The translations under genes and the position numbers were made by a program. A stretch of DNA of 9,867 nucleotides from Candidatus Wallbacteria bacterium (GTDB taxonomy: Bacteria > Muiribacteriota > UBA6191 > JACPRK01): NCBI GenBank assembly GCA_016199905.1, contig JACQFU010000394.1, positions 1-9,867 of the forward strand, in the 5' to 3' direction. The notes below the pieces were generated by a model. The model saw nothing but the letters and a program-made list of their open reading frames with translations, had not been told where the DNA came from and searched no databases. Positions 1 through 6,708 of this stretch are shown one piece after another. Numbering within the stretch: position 1 is the stretch's first letter; each line of letters starts with the position of its first letter.

Positions 1-1
1 C

Positions 2-2473
2 GCGGACGAACGCCGGGAAACCGAGAGCGCTCGGGCGGCGGCCCCTCTGTTGCCGGACGAGCTCGTGCAACGGTCGCTCTTCGATCTGCAGCACGAGTCG
101 CCCGTGGTGCGGTTGCGCACCTTGCAAGGACTGGCCAACACTCCCGACCGGCGCCTGCTGGCTGCCGTGCGGCGGCTGTTGCGCGACGACGACAGCGCCG
201 TGCGGCACGCGGCGCTGCAATCGGTCCGCGCGATGCTCCTACATTGTGGCGGTACCGGCAGCCAGGCCGCGGCCGCATCGCTCTCGGACTTCGAGCGACG
301 CCTGGCAGGCGACCCGGAAGAGGCCCTCACCGCTCTGCAATCGACGATCGACGTGGCGCTGGTTGCCGGCGCCGACGACGTGGCCCGGCTGTTGATGAGG
401 CTGGGGCCTGCCGAGCGCGAGCCGACCGTGCGGGCCAGTCTGGTCTCTTCGCTCGCGCTGGTCGGCGGCGCGGCCGCCGCCGCGCTCTACCGCGCCTTGC
501 TGCGCGACCCGGATGCCCGCGTGCGGGCCAACGCCGTCGACGCCATCGAGCTGGCCGGCAACGACGCCGACCTGCTCGCCACCGCTTCGTGTCTGGCCGA
601 CCCGAGCCCCCGAGTCCGCGGGGCCGCCATTCGCGCCTGCGTGCGCGTGTCCAAGGACCGATTCCTCAGTCACCTGCAAGGCATGCTTTCAGCGGACGCC
701 GTCGCCGACCGGGCCGCGGCCCTTCACGTCGCGCGAACGCTGCAGTTTCCCGAACGTTTCGACTTCCTGCGCGACCACTTCCTGGCGGAGGCGCATCCTC
801 GGCTCTCGGAGGCCAGCGCCGCCGCCTTGGCCTCCGAGGCCGTAGCCGGTCGCAGGGACGAGGTGCTGTCGCTGCTGGCACAACTCCCCGCTGGGGGTCG
901 CCGCAAGTGCCTTCGTGCCGCGCTGGGTCTGCCGCCGGAGTCCAACGAGCCGGACGCCGGCCCCACGCTGGTCGCCTCGAGCGGAGTGCCGCTCGATGCC
1001 GAGACGAGCGGCAGCTTCGAGATGGTCTGGGGGCTGCAGCAGCAGGGACAGCTCACCCCGCAGCTGGTGCGCCAGAAGCTGGCGTCCCATTCGGACCCGC
1101 TGACGACAGTGACTCTCTTGCAGGCCGTGGCGGACCAGCGCCTCGCCGATGCCTTCGACCTGACGCAGCCCTTCACCTACGCTCGCGACCGCCGCGTACG
1201 GCTCGCGGCCATCGCCGTGCTGGGCGGCCTCGACGACCCTCGAACGCGCGCTTGCCTCTGGTCGCTGGTGAAAGACCGCGACGCGGAGGTCTCTCGCCGC
1301 GCGCTGGCGGCGCTGGCCGCCACGGCGCCGGAGTCGGCTTTCCACGCTGCCTGCTCGCTGCTGGAGATGAGTCAGCCTGCGGCGGTGCGCCGCGGCCTGG
1401 AGCTGCTGGGCGAGATGGGCCAGCCCGCGGCGCTCGCGGCCGTGCTTCAGTCCCTTCGATTGCACGTCCACTCGAGCACCATCGAGCCGCTGGAGAAGCT
1501 CGTGCTGCGCTGGGGAACGACGGCGACGCTCGAAGAGCTCGCGGCGATCTACGGCGATACGCCTGCCAACGCTCGCCTCTTCGTCGCCGAGCTGACCCAA
1601 ACCCTGGCCGCGCACCTCGGGCTTCCCGCGCCCGCGCTGACGGCCAAGCTCCCCGCGGGGCAAATGTTTTCCGAAGCCGGACAGGGCCTGCCGCCCGGGC
1701 AGGCCGGGCTTGCGGAACCCCCGGCAGGCGGGGCCGTGTCGAGTCACCGGGCCGTCATGGCCGGGGCCTTCGTCTATGCCGCCGTGGTGGCCGTGGTGGT
1801 CTGGATGGTGCTGCCGCCGGATCAGTCGCTTGCGCATTACCGGGCGATTGGGCGGGAAGAAAACCCCGTCGCCAGGCCAGCCGGCGTGAAAGTCGAGTTC
1901 AGGACGGGCCTGGCACCGCGCGAGCTCGGCGGTGTCGTCCAGTCCTCCTTCGACTCGATGTTGCGAGACGCGCTGGCGGCCAACGTCACGCCCACCGTGC
2001 GGCAGGTCGAAGACGCCCTGCGCGAACGGCTCGCCGCGCAGGGAATCCGCAGCCAAGCCTTCGTGCATCTCGTGGCGCTGGATCGCGTCGAGTGCGCCTA
2101 CCAGGCCGAGCTCGAACGCGCTCGCGAGGCAGTTCAGGCGCGCCGATTCGACCGGGCGATCGAGCTCCTTTCGGCGGCCCTGGCGGCGACCGACCCGGAG
2201 CATCTGGTGGCCCGGCTGGATCTCCTGCGAGAGCTGGAGCTGGCCTGCAGATTGGGAGCAAGACCCGAGCTGGCCCGGGACTACGAAAACCAGATGGCGG
2301 CTTGCGAGCGGAAGATGCTGGAGATATGCCTGCAGGCCGCACGAGAAAAAGGCCTGCCCGAGAGTACGCTTCGGGCAGCGCTGACGGCCTTCGACGCTCG
2401 CCAGCAGCGCCGCGGGAAGGCCCGCGCCGTGCTGGAGCTGTTCTCGCCGCCGGCGCCGTCGAGCGTCCACTGA
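2..2473 (+). CDS. Membrane-anchored HEAT-repeat protein, 5'-partial
   Basis: The frame is open to the left edge of the window, so the true start probably lies upstream; the first in-frame start codon is a TTG at 50, which has no convincing ribosome site. Numbering from that TTG, about residues 5-510 are repeated helical pairs of the HEAT/PBS-lyase type, with recurring R-x-x-A-x-x-A-L and D-P-x-x-R-V-R-x-x-A patterns (for example near positions 500-560 and 590-640). A proline/glycine-rich linker follows. One hydrophobic segment at about residues 568-590 (nucleotides 1751-1820) is a likely membrane span. The last 215 or so residues are helical and charged, with a TPR-like stretch. HEAT repeats are protein-binding scaffolds; the partner is unknown. 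The gene has no visible link to the CRISPR genes downstream and could be part of a signalling or envelope complex. Confidence 0.82.
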   Translation, partial: ADERRETESARAAAPLLPDELVQRSLFDLQHESPVVRLRTLQGLANTPDRRLLAAVRRLLRDDDSAVRHAALQSVRAMLLHCGGTGSQAAAASLSDFERRLAGDPEEALTALQSTIDVALVAGADDVARLLMRLGPAEREPTVRASLVSSLALVGGAAAAALYRALLRDPDARVRANAVDAIELAGNDADLLATASCLADPSPRVRGAAIRACVRVSKDRFLSHLQGMLSADAVADRAAALHVARTLQFPERFDFLRDHFLAEAHPRLSEASAAALASEAVAGRRDEVLSLLAQLPAGGRRKCLRAALGLPPESNEPDAGPTLVASSGVPLDAETSGSFEMVWGLQQQGQLTPQLVRQKLASHSDPLTTVTLLQAVADQRLADAFDLTQPFTYARDRRVRLAAIAVLGGLDDPRTRACLWSLVKDRDAEVSRRALAALAATAPESAFHAACSLLEMSQPAAVRRGLELLGEMGQPAALAAVLQSLRLHVHSSTIEPLEKLVLRWGTTATLEELAAIYGDTPANARLFVAELTQTLAAHLGLPAPALTAKLPAGQMFSEAGQGLPPGQAGLAEPPAGGAVSSHRAVMAGAFVYAAVVAVVVWMVLPPDQSLAHYRAIGREENPVARPAGVKVEFRTGLAPRELGGVVQSSFDSMLRDALAANVTPTVRQVEDALRERLAAQGIRSQAFVHLVALDRVECAYQAELERAREAVQARRFDRAIELLSAALAATDPEHLVARLDLLRELELACRLGARPELARDYENQMAACERKMLEICLQAAREKGLPESTLRAALTAFDARQQRRGKARAVLELFSPPAPSSVH

Positions 2474-2475
2474 GC

Positions 2476-2489
2476 GGCCGGTCGCGGCC
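2476..2489 (+). terminator. Short GC hairpin after the HEAT-repeat gene
   Basis: Two bases after the stop codon, GGCCG (2476-2480) pairs with CGGCC (2485-2489) around a 4-base loop. No T-run follows, so this is only a weak candidate terminator. The rest of the 140-bp gap before the next gene shows no promoter I can defend. Confidence 0.2.
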
Positions 2490-2613
2490 ACACTCCCGGT
2501 GGTGGGGCCAGCCATCGCCACGGTTGCGCCAGGAAGTTCGCGCCTGCTCGTACCGCCTTGGCGTTCCGCAGATTCCTTTGCATCGCCATTCTCGGTGAGC
2601 CTAGGGTGAAGCA

Positions 2614-4095
2614 ATGAGCCTTCTGAGCGAACTCTACGGCCACTCCTTGGCGTTGCTGACCGATCTCTACCAGCTCACGATGGCGCATGCGTGCTGGAAG
2701 TCCGGACTTGCCGAACGGGAGGCCGTGTTCCACCTCTTCTTCCGCAAACACCCGTTCGAAGGGGGCTTCACCGTGGCGTGCGGGCTCGAGCACGCCGTCG
2801 CGTACATGCAGGAGCTGCGGTTTGGCGAGGCCGATCGGGCCTATCTCGAATCGCTGGCGGGCGCCGACGGGAAGCCGCTCTTCGACCGGGGGTTTCTCGA
2901 GTGGCTGGGCCGACTCGCGTTCTCCTGCGATGTCGACGCCGTGCCGGAGGGGACCGTAGTCTTTCCGCAGGAGCCGCTCGTGCGGGTGAAGGGCCCCGTG
3001 GCTCTCTGCCAGTTGCTGGAGACGCCGCTGCTGAACCTGGTGAACTTCCAGACGCCGATCGCGACGAAGGCGGCCCGCATCTGTCTGGCAGCCCGGGGGC
3101 AGCCGGTGCTGGAGTTCGGCCTGAGGCGCGCGCAGGGGATCGACGGGGCACTGTCGGCCAGCCGGGCAGCCTACGCGGGCGGGTGTGCCGCGACCTCCAA
3201 CGTGCTGGCGGGCAAGCTCTTCGGAATCCCCGTGCGAGGCACGCACGCTCACAGCTGGGTGATGCTCTTCGATGAGGAGAAAGAAGCCTTCCGGCAGTAC
3301 GCGCGGGCGATGCCGAACAACTGCGTCTTCCTCGTCGACACCTACAACACCCTGGACGGAGTGCGCCGCACGGTGGAGGTCGGCAAATGGCTGCGGGAGC
3401 AGGGGCAAGAGATGGTCGGCGTGCGGCTCGATTCCGGCGACCTGGCGTACCTGTCGTCGGAGGCCCGCAAGATCCTCGACGAGGCGGGTTTCCCCGAAGC
3501 CGCCGTTCTGGCCTCCAACGACCTGGACGAGCACACCATCGAGAGTCTCAAGGACCAGCACGCGGCGATCGCGGTCTGGGGCGTCGGCACTCGGCTGGTC
3601 ACGGGTCACGACGAGCCGGCCCTGGGCGGCGTCTACAAGCTGGGTGCAGTCCGGGAGGATGGGGTCTGGCGCTACCGCGTGAAGCTCTCGGAGCAGGCGG
3701 CAAAGATCTCGAACCCGGGCGTGTTGCAGGTGCGGCGATTCTCGCACGAGCGCGGGTTCGAGGCCGACGCCATCTACGACGAGGAGCGTCCGCCCGCCGG
3801 GCCCTGGGCGATTGTGGACCCATTGGACCCGACGAGACGTAAGCAGCTGGCGCAGGGGGCGCCCTGCGAGGACCTGCTGGTTCCCGTGTTCCGGGCCGGC
3901 CGACTGGTCTACGAGCCGCCCCCTCTGTCCCGCATTCGCGAGCGGGTCGTCGCCCAGCTTGCCGGGCTCCACTCGGGCGTGAAGCGGTTCTTGAATCCGC
4001 ACTCGTATCCCGTCGGCCTCGAGGAGTCGCTGCACGAAACGAAGACGCAGTTTGTGATGCAGGCGCGGGGTTCAGCCGGGCGGCAGGGCTCGTAA
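2614..4095 (+). CDS. pncB: Nicotinate phosphoribosyltransferase
   Basis: Makes nicotinate mononucleotide from nicotinate and phosphoribosyl pyrophosphate, with ATP hydrolysis, in the cytoplasmic Preiss-Handler route to NAD. The 493-residue length is normal for the family. Family motifs occur in order: LLTDLYQLTMA near the N terminus, an FFRKHPFEGGF segment, EFGLRRAQGIDGA at residues 167-179, a GGCAATSN segment, GTHAHSWV at 209-216, then VRLDSGDLAYLS, ASNDLDEHTI and WGVGTRLVTG. H213 in the GTxAHS motif matches the histidine that is phosphorylated during catalysis in this family. The ATG at 2614 follows AGGGTGA at good spacing and starts just before the conserved N-terminal block. It stands alone between the HEAT gene and the converging cas6, so it is probably a single housekeeping transcript unrelated to CRISPR. 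Confidence 0.97.
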   Translation: MSLLSELYGHSLALLTDLYQLTMAHACWKSGLAEREAVFHLFFRKHPFEGGFTVACGLEHAVAYMQELRFGEADRAYLESLAGADGKPLFDRGFLEWLGRLAFSCDVDAVPEGTVVFPQEPLVRVKGPVALCQLLETPLLNLVNFQTPIATKAARICLAARGQPVLEFGLRRAQGIDGALSASRAAYAGGCAATSNVLAGKLFGIPVRGTHAHSWVMLFDEEKEAFRQYARAMPNNCVFLVDTYNTLDGVRRTVEVGKWLREQGQEMVGVRLDSGDLAYLSSEARKILDEAGFPEAAVLASNDLDEHTIESLKDQHAAIAVWGVGTRLVTGHDEPALGGVYKLGAVREDGVWRYRVKLSEQAAKISNPGVLQVRRFSHERGFEADAIYDEERPPAGPWAIVDPLDPTRRKQLAQGAPCEDLLVPVFRAGRLVYEPPPLSRIRERVVAQLAGLHSGVKRFLNPHSYPVGLEESLHETKTQFVMQARGSAGRQGS

Positions 4096-4160
4096 ACCTC
4101 TCAGGTTCGCCATGGGTCCGTCGCCGGGCGAGGCGCCGCGCTTCGAGGAGTCGCCACCAG

Positions 4161-4178
4161 ATTGGCGGAGCCGCCGAT
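4161..4178. terminator. Hairpin between convergent pncB and cas6
   Basis: ATTGGCG (4161-4167) pairs with CGCCGAT (4172-4178), with one G-T pair and a 4-base loop. It lies in the 147-bp gap between two converging genes, where a shared terminator is expected, but no T-run follows on either strand. Confidence 0.25.
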
Positions 4179-4202
4179 CCCGTCGAACACGTGAAGCGGG
4201 CG

Positions 4203-4242
4203 AAAACGAAAAAGAGTTGGACCCCTTGCCGGGAGACTCCCG
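4203..4242 (-). terminator. Possible terminator of the crn2-cas6 operon
   Basis: On the minus strand, right after the cas6 stop codon, a 5-bp stem (4230-4234 with 4238-4242, 3-base loop) is followed about 16 bases later by two T-runs (4213-4209 and 4206-4203). The spacing between stem and T-run is longer than in a standard intrinsic terminator, so the call is tentative. Confidence 0.3.
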
Positions 4243-5445
4243 CTAGAGACGACCGGAGTCTGCAACACCCCAGTCGTGGGGAGCGGGCTCCAAATCCGCC
4301 AGGTAGCGACCCATTCCGAAGACGGTCGCCTTCCCGGCGAGCGTCCACTGGCCGGCCATCAGCCACGGCAGGCATTCGGCGGGCGCGCCACGATACAGCG
4401 CGTCGCCGATGACGCCTCCCATCGGGACGTGCCGGCCCTGGCGGTTGGAGACGCGATCCCAGTCCACCCACTCCAGGCGCGAAGTGTCGCTTTCTACTTC
4501 GGACACGGCGTTTCGCAGGGCCCGAGAGTCGCCGACACGAGTGCCTCGAGACAGGTCCCATTCCCAGGGCAGGACGGCAACGGTATCGCCAAACTCCTGA
4601 AACGGTTCGGCGCCGATGCTCACACGCGCGCGCTCCCAGCCCATGGACGCCGGATCGGGCGGGTCCTGGGCCTCGGAGTCGTCCCAGGCCGCGGGGCCCT
4701 CTCCGTGCAACAACGTGAACGCTTCAAACCTGCGGTGAAGCGCCGCCAATAGAGCGTCGAGATCGGGCTCGAACAGCGACTGGCCGCCTCGAACCAGGTG
4801 CGTCGGAGACAGGAACCGCACTCTCACATCCACGGGCCCCTCCGCCCCGGCAAGCCGGTCCCGGGCTGCATTCTCCGACATCTGCCGCAGGTCCCGCACG
4901 ATTGGGCTGCCCAGCACCCGGTGCTCTGCCGGATCGAACAGCAGCCGGCTGTTCTCGTGCAGGCTGTCCGTGACGGTCTCCAGTCGAAACGGAAGGCGGT
5001 CCGCCCCCAGCCCTCGGCAGCCCAGCTCCTCGAAAGCAGTCAGCAAGAACGGGAAGTAGCTGATTCCGCGACCGAACATGGTTATCGAGAAAGCGATCGG
5101 TTGCCCCCGTACGACGTTCCCCTCGGTGTGATCGAGCGGGCAGAGCGCAAACGGATGAGGCGCGTACTCGCTGCCCAGCCTGCCGCGCAGCTCGTCGGGC
5201 ATGGGTGTCTCGAAGAGATAGGAGTAAGCGCAGTGTCTCGGCGCGCCGCACGGGCCGTCGCAAGGCCCTCGCAATCCGCATCCAATGCTCTTGAACGCGT
5301 GTCCGAAGGTCCCGCGCAAGGTCGATCCCAAGTAAGTCGGAACGCGGCCCCCGGACAGTGCCCTCATCGTGACGCGCAGCTTGGCCAACGCGAGCCGAGG
5401 CACCCGCGGCGCTTTGCCTGTCACTCGACTTGCACTATCAGCCAT
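4243..5445 (-). CDS. cas6: Cas6-type pre-crRNA endoribonuclease (RAMP)
   Basis: A 400-residue RAMP protein expected to cut the repeats of pre-crRNA to release crRNAs. The N terminus has the LGSTLRGTFGHAF block typical of the large Cas6 group found with type III loci; H49 there is a candidate, unproven, catalytic histidine. It is followed by four cysteines (C56, C62, C66, C72) and the AYSYLFET stretch usual in this group. The C terminus has the RAMP glycine loop, GKATVFGMGRY at 371-381, after a PMGGVIG segment. The position before the GK, often histidine (HxGK) in relatives, reads LAGK here. The start at 5445 is supported by GGAGGGGG ten bases upstream. It overlaps the end of crn2 by 25 bases, suggesting translational coupling. 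Since crn2 implies a type III system, Cas6 probably serves type III crRNAs, though no array or effector is in view. Confidence 0.9.
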   Translation of the reverse strand: MADSASRVTGKAPRVPRLALAKLRVTMRALSGGRVPTYLGSTLRGTFGHAFKSIGCGLRGPCDGPCGAPRHCAYSYLFETPMPDELRGRLGSEYAPHPFALCPLDHTEGNVVRGQPIAFSITMFGRGISYFPFLLTAFEELGCRGLGADRLPFRLETVTDSLHENSRLLFDPAEHRVLGSPIVRDLRQMSENAARDRLAGAEGPVDVRVRFLSPTHLVRGGQSLFEPDLDALLAALHRRFEAFTLLHGEGPAAWDDSEAQDPPDPASMGWERARVSIGAEPFQEFGDTVAVLPWEWDLSRGTRVGDSRALRNAVSEVESDTSRLEWVDWDRVSNRQGRHVPMGGVIGDALYRGAPAECLPWLMAGQWTLAGKATVFGMGRYLADLEPAPHDWGVADSGRL

Positions 5446-5765
5446 TGAATCGTCGCCCCCTCCGGCAGCCGCGTCGAGCCTTCCGGTAGTCTCGGTCCGC
5501 GGTACTGTCCGATCAGAACTTCTTCACCGTGCATCAGCTCGACGCTTTCGCGGCTAACGGCCACCGGCACTTCCAGCAGTGTCGAAAAGATGGCTGCCGT
5601 CTCGGTATGCCCTACGGCGGACGTGAGCATGGGGGCTATTTCCCTCGCCTCTGCCAGCGTGGCCTCTCGAGCACGAAGGCTCGCTGGAAACCGCTCCAGC
5701 ATGTTGAAGGAGAAGGCGTTCAGCAGCAGTTTTCTTCCGGCGTTCCCGCTTGCCTGTGCGGTCAT
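5421..5765 (-). CDS. crn2: Ring nuclease Crn2 (DUF1874/AcrIII-1 family)
   Basis: Degrades cyclic oligoadenylates, chiefly cA4, which type III CRISPR effectors make as an alarm signal; cellular members shut the signal off and viral members act as anti-CRISPRs. The chosen 114-residue form shows the family signature from end to end: LLLNAFSFNMLERFP near the N terminus, SAVGH with H53 at the position of the catalytic histidine of the viral protein SIRV1 gp29, and RLPEG with R92 and E95 matching its conserved Arg and Glu. The segment between RLPEG and the last strand is shorter than in the viral protein. The frame reaches 5831, but the family domain begins only after residue 30 of that longer form, and AGG sits about 6-8 bases before the ATG at 5765; 5774 is a close alternative start. 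Cotranscription with cas6 argues for a host regulator rather than a viral inhibitor. Confidence 0.9.
   Translation of the reverse strand: MTAQASGNAGRKLLLNAFSFNMLERFPASLRAREATLAEAREIAPMLTSAVGHTETAAIFSTLLEVPVAVSRESVELMHGEEVLIGQYRGPRLPEGSTRLPEGATIQWLIVQVE
5456..5463 (-). promoter_or_regulatory. Ribosome binding site of cas6
   Basis: The minus strand reads GGAGGGGG, ten bases before the ATG at 5445. It lies inside the 3' part of crn2 and fixes the overlapping cas6 start. Confidence 0.6.
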
Positions 5766-5823
5766 CGGCAGCATCCTATCATCTGTTTCCGGACAGCCCC
5801 GCCGCCAACTCGGCTCTGCGAAG

Positions 5824-5833
5824 GTGTGCACAC
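5824..5833. promoter_or_regulatory. 10-bp palindrome in the divergent intergenic region
   Basis: GTGTGCACAC is a perfect palindrome lying between the divergent crn2-cas6 and adaptation operons. It is a candidate binding site for a dimeric regulator; no -35/-10 pair could be placed beside it with confidence. Confidence 0.3.
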
Positions 5834-5839
5834 TTCACA

Positions 5840-5849
5840 GGAACGTTCC
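5840..5849. promoter_or_regulatory. Second 10-bp palindrome in the divergent intergenic region
   Basis: GGAACGTTCC is a perfect palindrome centred 16 bp from the first one. It resembles the half-sites of GAAC-N4-GTTC SOS boxes but lacks the 4-bp spacer, so a LexA site is not claimed. Confidence 0.3.
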
Positions 5850-5956
5850 AGTCGTCCGGGAGTTTCGGCGCACGACTCAATCCCGGACTTGCATCGAGGA
5901 TTCCTGCGATGACAGTATGGCGTGGTCCCAGGCGCCCACCGCGCCAGGCCAGCCCC

Positions 5957-5963
5957 GGGAGGA
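5957..5963 (+). promoter_or_regulatory. Ribosome binding site deciding the GTG start at 5971
   Basis: GGGAGGA lies 7 bases before the GTG at 5971. No in-frame ATG further upstream (for example 5917) has a comparable site, so this sets the start of the small basic protein. Confidence 0.6.
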
Positions 5964-5970
5964 CGCCATC

Positions 5971-6294
5971 GTGAATGCACAGCTCCGTGAGCCAGCGAAG
6001 GCGAATCGCCTCCGGCCGGCCCAAGCGGCGGCAAAGCCGGCGCTATCCACGCCCGTCGCCCGAAAGCCGGCAGCCAAGCGCCGCGCTTCTCGGAGAGCCT
6101 CCAAGGCGGCTCCCACCACGTCTTCGGCTCCCAAGCCCGCCTCCAAGGTCACGAATCGAGAATGGGGCGTTTTCAGGAAGGACACGAAGAACCCCAAGGC
6201 CACCAAGGAGGACGTGGCCCGTGCGATGGCCGACCCCGCCATTCGCTGGTCGTTGAAGGAAGCGCTGCGCCGCAAGCAGACCGCCGGCGCCTGA
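5971..6294 (+). CDS. Small basic protein, first gene of the adaptation operon
   Basis: A 107-residue protein that I do not recognise. About the first 65 residues are low-complexity and rich in alanine, proline, serine, lysine and arginine (segments such as ARKPAAKRRASRRASK), much like a histone H1 or bacterial H1-like tail. The last 45 or so residues look folded, starting at NREWGVFRKDTKNPKATKEDV, with two conserved-looking tryptophans and a lysine/arginine-rich end. Third codon positions are GC-rich as in neighbouring genes, and the GTG start has a strong ribosome site; the frame is open further upstream but that part reads like noncoding sequence. It lies 57 bases before cas2 in the same direction. 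By composition it should bind nucleic acid. A role as an architectural helper in spacer integration, or as a local regulator, is inference only. Confidence 0.68.
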   Translation: MNAQLREPAKANRLRPAQAAAKPALSTPVARKPAAKRRASRRASKAAPTTSSAPKPASKVTNREWGVFRKDTKNPKATKEDVARAMADPAIRWSLKEALRRKQTAGA

Positions 6295-6320
6295 GGTCCT
6301 CCGAAACCGCTCCTCGCGTC

Positions 6321-6347
6321 CGGAGCTCTCTTTACTCGAAAGCTCCG
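6321..6347 (+). repeat. Inverted repeat just before the cas2 start
   Basis: CGGAGCT (6321-6327) and AGCTCCG (6341-6347) are perfect 7-bp inverted copies around a 13-base loop, ending 4 bases before the cas2 ATG. cas2 has no normally spaced Shine-Dalgarno site, and the only GGAG nearby lies in the 5' arm. It could be an RNA hairpin affecting cas2 translation, a weak terminator for the small gene, or a protein site. Confidence 0.4.
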
Positions 6348-6351
6348 AACG

Positions 6352-6639
6352 ATGTTTTACATCGTCTGTTACGACACCCCCAGTAATCGCCGTCGAACGC
6401 GGCTGGCGCGAGCTTTGAAGGATTACGCCGCTCGCGTGCAGTGGAGCGTCTTCGAGACCCACCTGCCTGCCGACGTCTACGCCAAGATGCTCCAGCGCCT
6501 GGCCAAGATCGTCGACCTGGCCGAGGACACGCTGCGCATCTATCCGGTGCCGGCCGACTCCCTGGCCAAGGTGAAGCTCTTCGGCCGGCCCGATATCACC
6601 AAAGTGGACGAGTTCTACTGGGTCGGCCGAAACCGCTGA
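6352..6639 (+). CDS. cas2: CRISPR adaptation protein Cas2
   Basis: Cas2 is the dimeric core of the Cas1-Cas2 integrase that inserts new spacers into CRISPR arrays. The 95-residue length is standard. The ferredoxin-like fold is recognisable from the first strand, FYIVCYDTPSNRRR, with D8 at the usual conserved aspartate; then RLARALKDYAARVQWSVFE, the helix around the LAKIVD segment, TLRIYPVPADS as the last core strand region, and a C-terminal tail used in contacts with Cas1. The ATG at 6352 starts exactly at the first strand but lacks a clear ribosome site and follows an inverted repeat. It lies between the small basic gene and the primase-polymerase gene, separated by 57 and 69 bases, all on the same strand. 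Cas1 comes three genes later rather than next door, which is unusual. Confidence 0.97.
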   Translation: MFYIVCYDTPSNRRRTRLARALKDYAARVQWSVFETHLPADVYAKMLQRLAKIVDLAEDTLRIYPVPADSLAKVKLFGRPDITKVDEFYWVGRNR

Positions 6640-6665
6640 GCCCTCGGGCGCCTCCTTCTTCTCGA

Positions 6666-6691
6666 GCCGGTTGGCCCTTCGCCGTACCGGC
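6666..6691 (+). repeat. Inverted repeat in the cas2-primase gap
   Basis: GCCGGT (6666-6671) and ACCGGC (6686-6691) are inverted copies around a 14-base loop. At this GC content such a pair can arise by chance. The downstream gene has its own clear ribosome site, GGAG at 6697-6700. Confidence 0.2.
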
Positions 6692-6708
6692 CTTACGGAG
6701 CGCGCCCC

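Noticed and set aside
244..2598. A 784-codon frame overlapping the HEAT gene in another plus-strand frame
   Set aside because: It is made of arginine/glycine/alanine runs with no repeats or motifs; it is a shadow of the real frame.
689..2614. A 641-codon open frame on the minus strand opposite the HEAT-repeat gene
   Set aside because: It lacks recognisable domains, is arginine/glutamine-rich in the way of reversed GC-rich coding sequence, and lies fully opposite a well-supported gene.
2281..4035. A 584-codon open frame on the minus strand opposite pncB
   Set aside because: It mirrors a strongly conserved enzyme gene; long antisense frames are common at high GC and nothing in it resembles a protein family.
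4096..4242. CRISPR array, tRNA or small gene in the gap between pncB and cas6
   Set aside because: No direct repeats of array type, no cloverleaf and no convincing frame; only weak hairpins are present.
5766..5831. Longer form of crn2 starting at 5831
   Set aside because: The extra 22 residues fall before the family domain, and the palindrome at 5824-5833 would overlap the start; no good ribosome site was seen.
5880..5920. A -35/-10 pair (TTGCAT, 18 bases, CAGTAT) before the adaptation operon
   Set aside because: Only three of six bases match in each box, which is not better than chance.
5590..5970. Upstream extension of the small basic gene to the ATG at 5590
   Set aside because: It would run antisense through crn2, has no ribosome site there, and the extra sequence reads as reversed crn2 plus intergenic DNA. 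The GTG at 5971 has a strong site.
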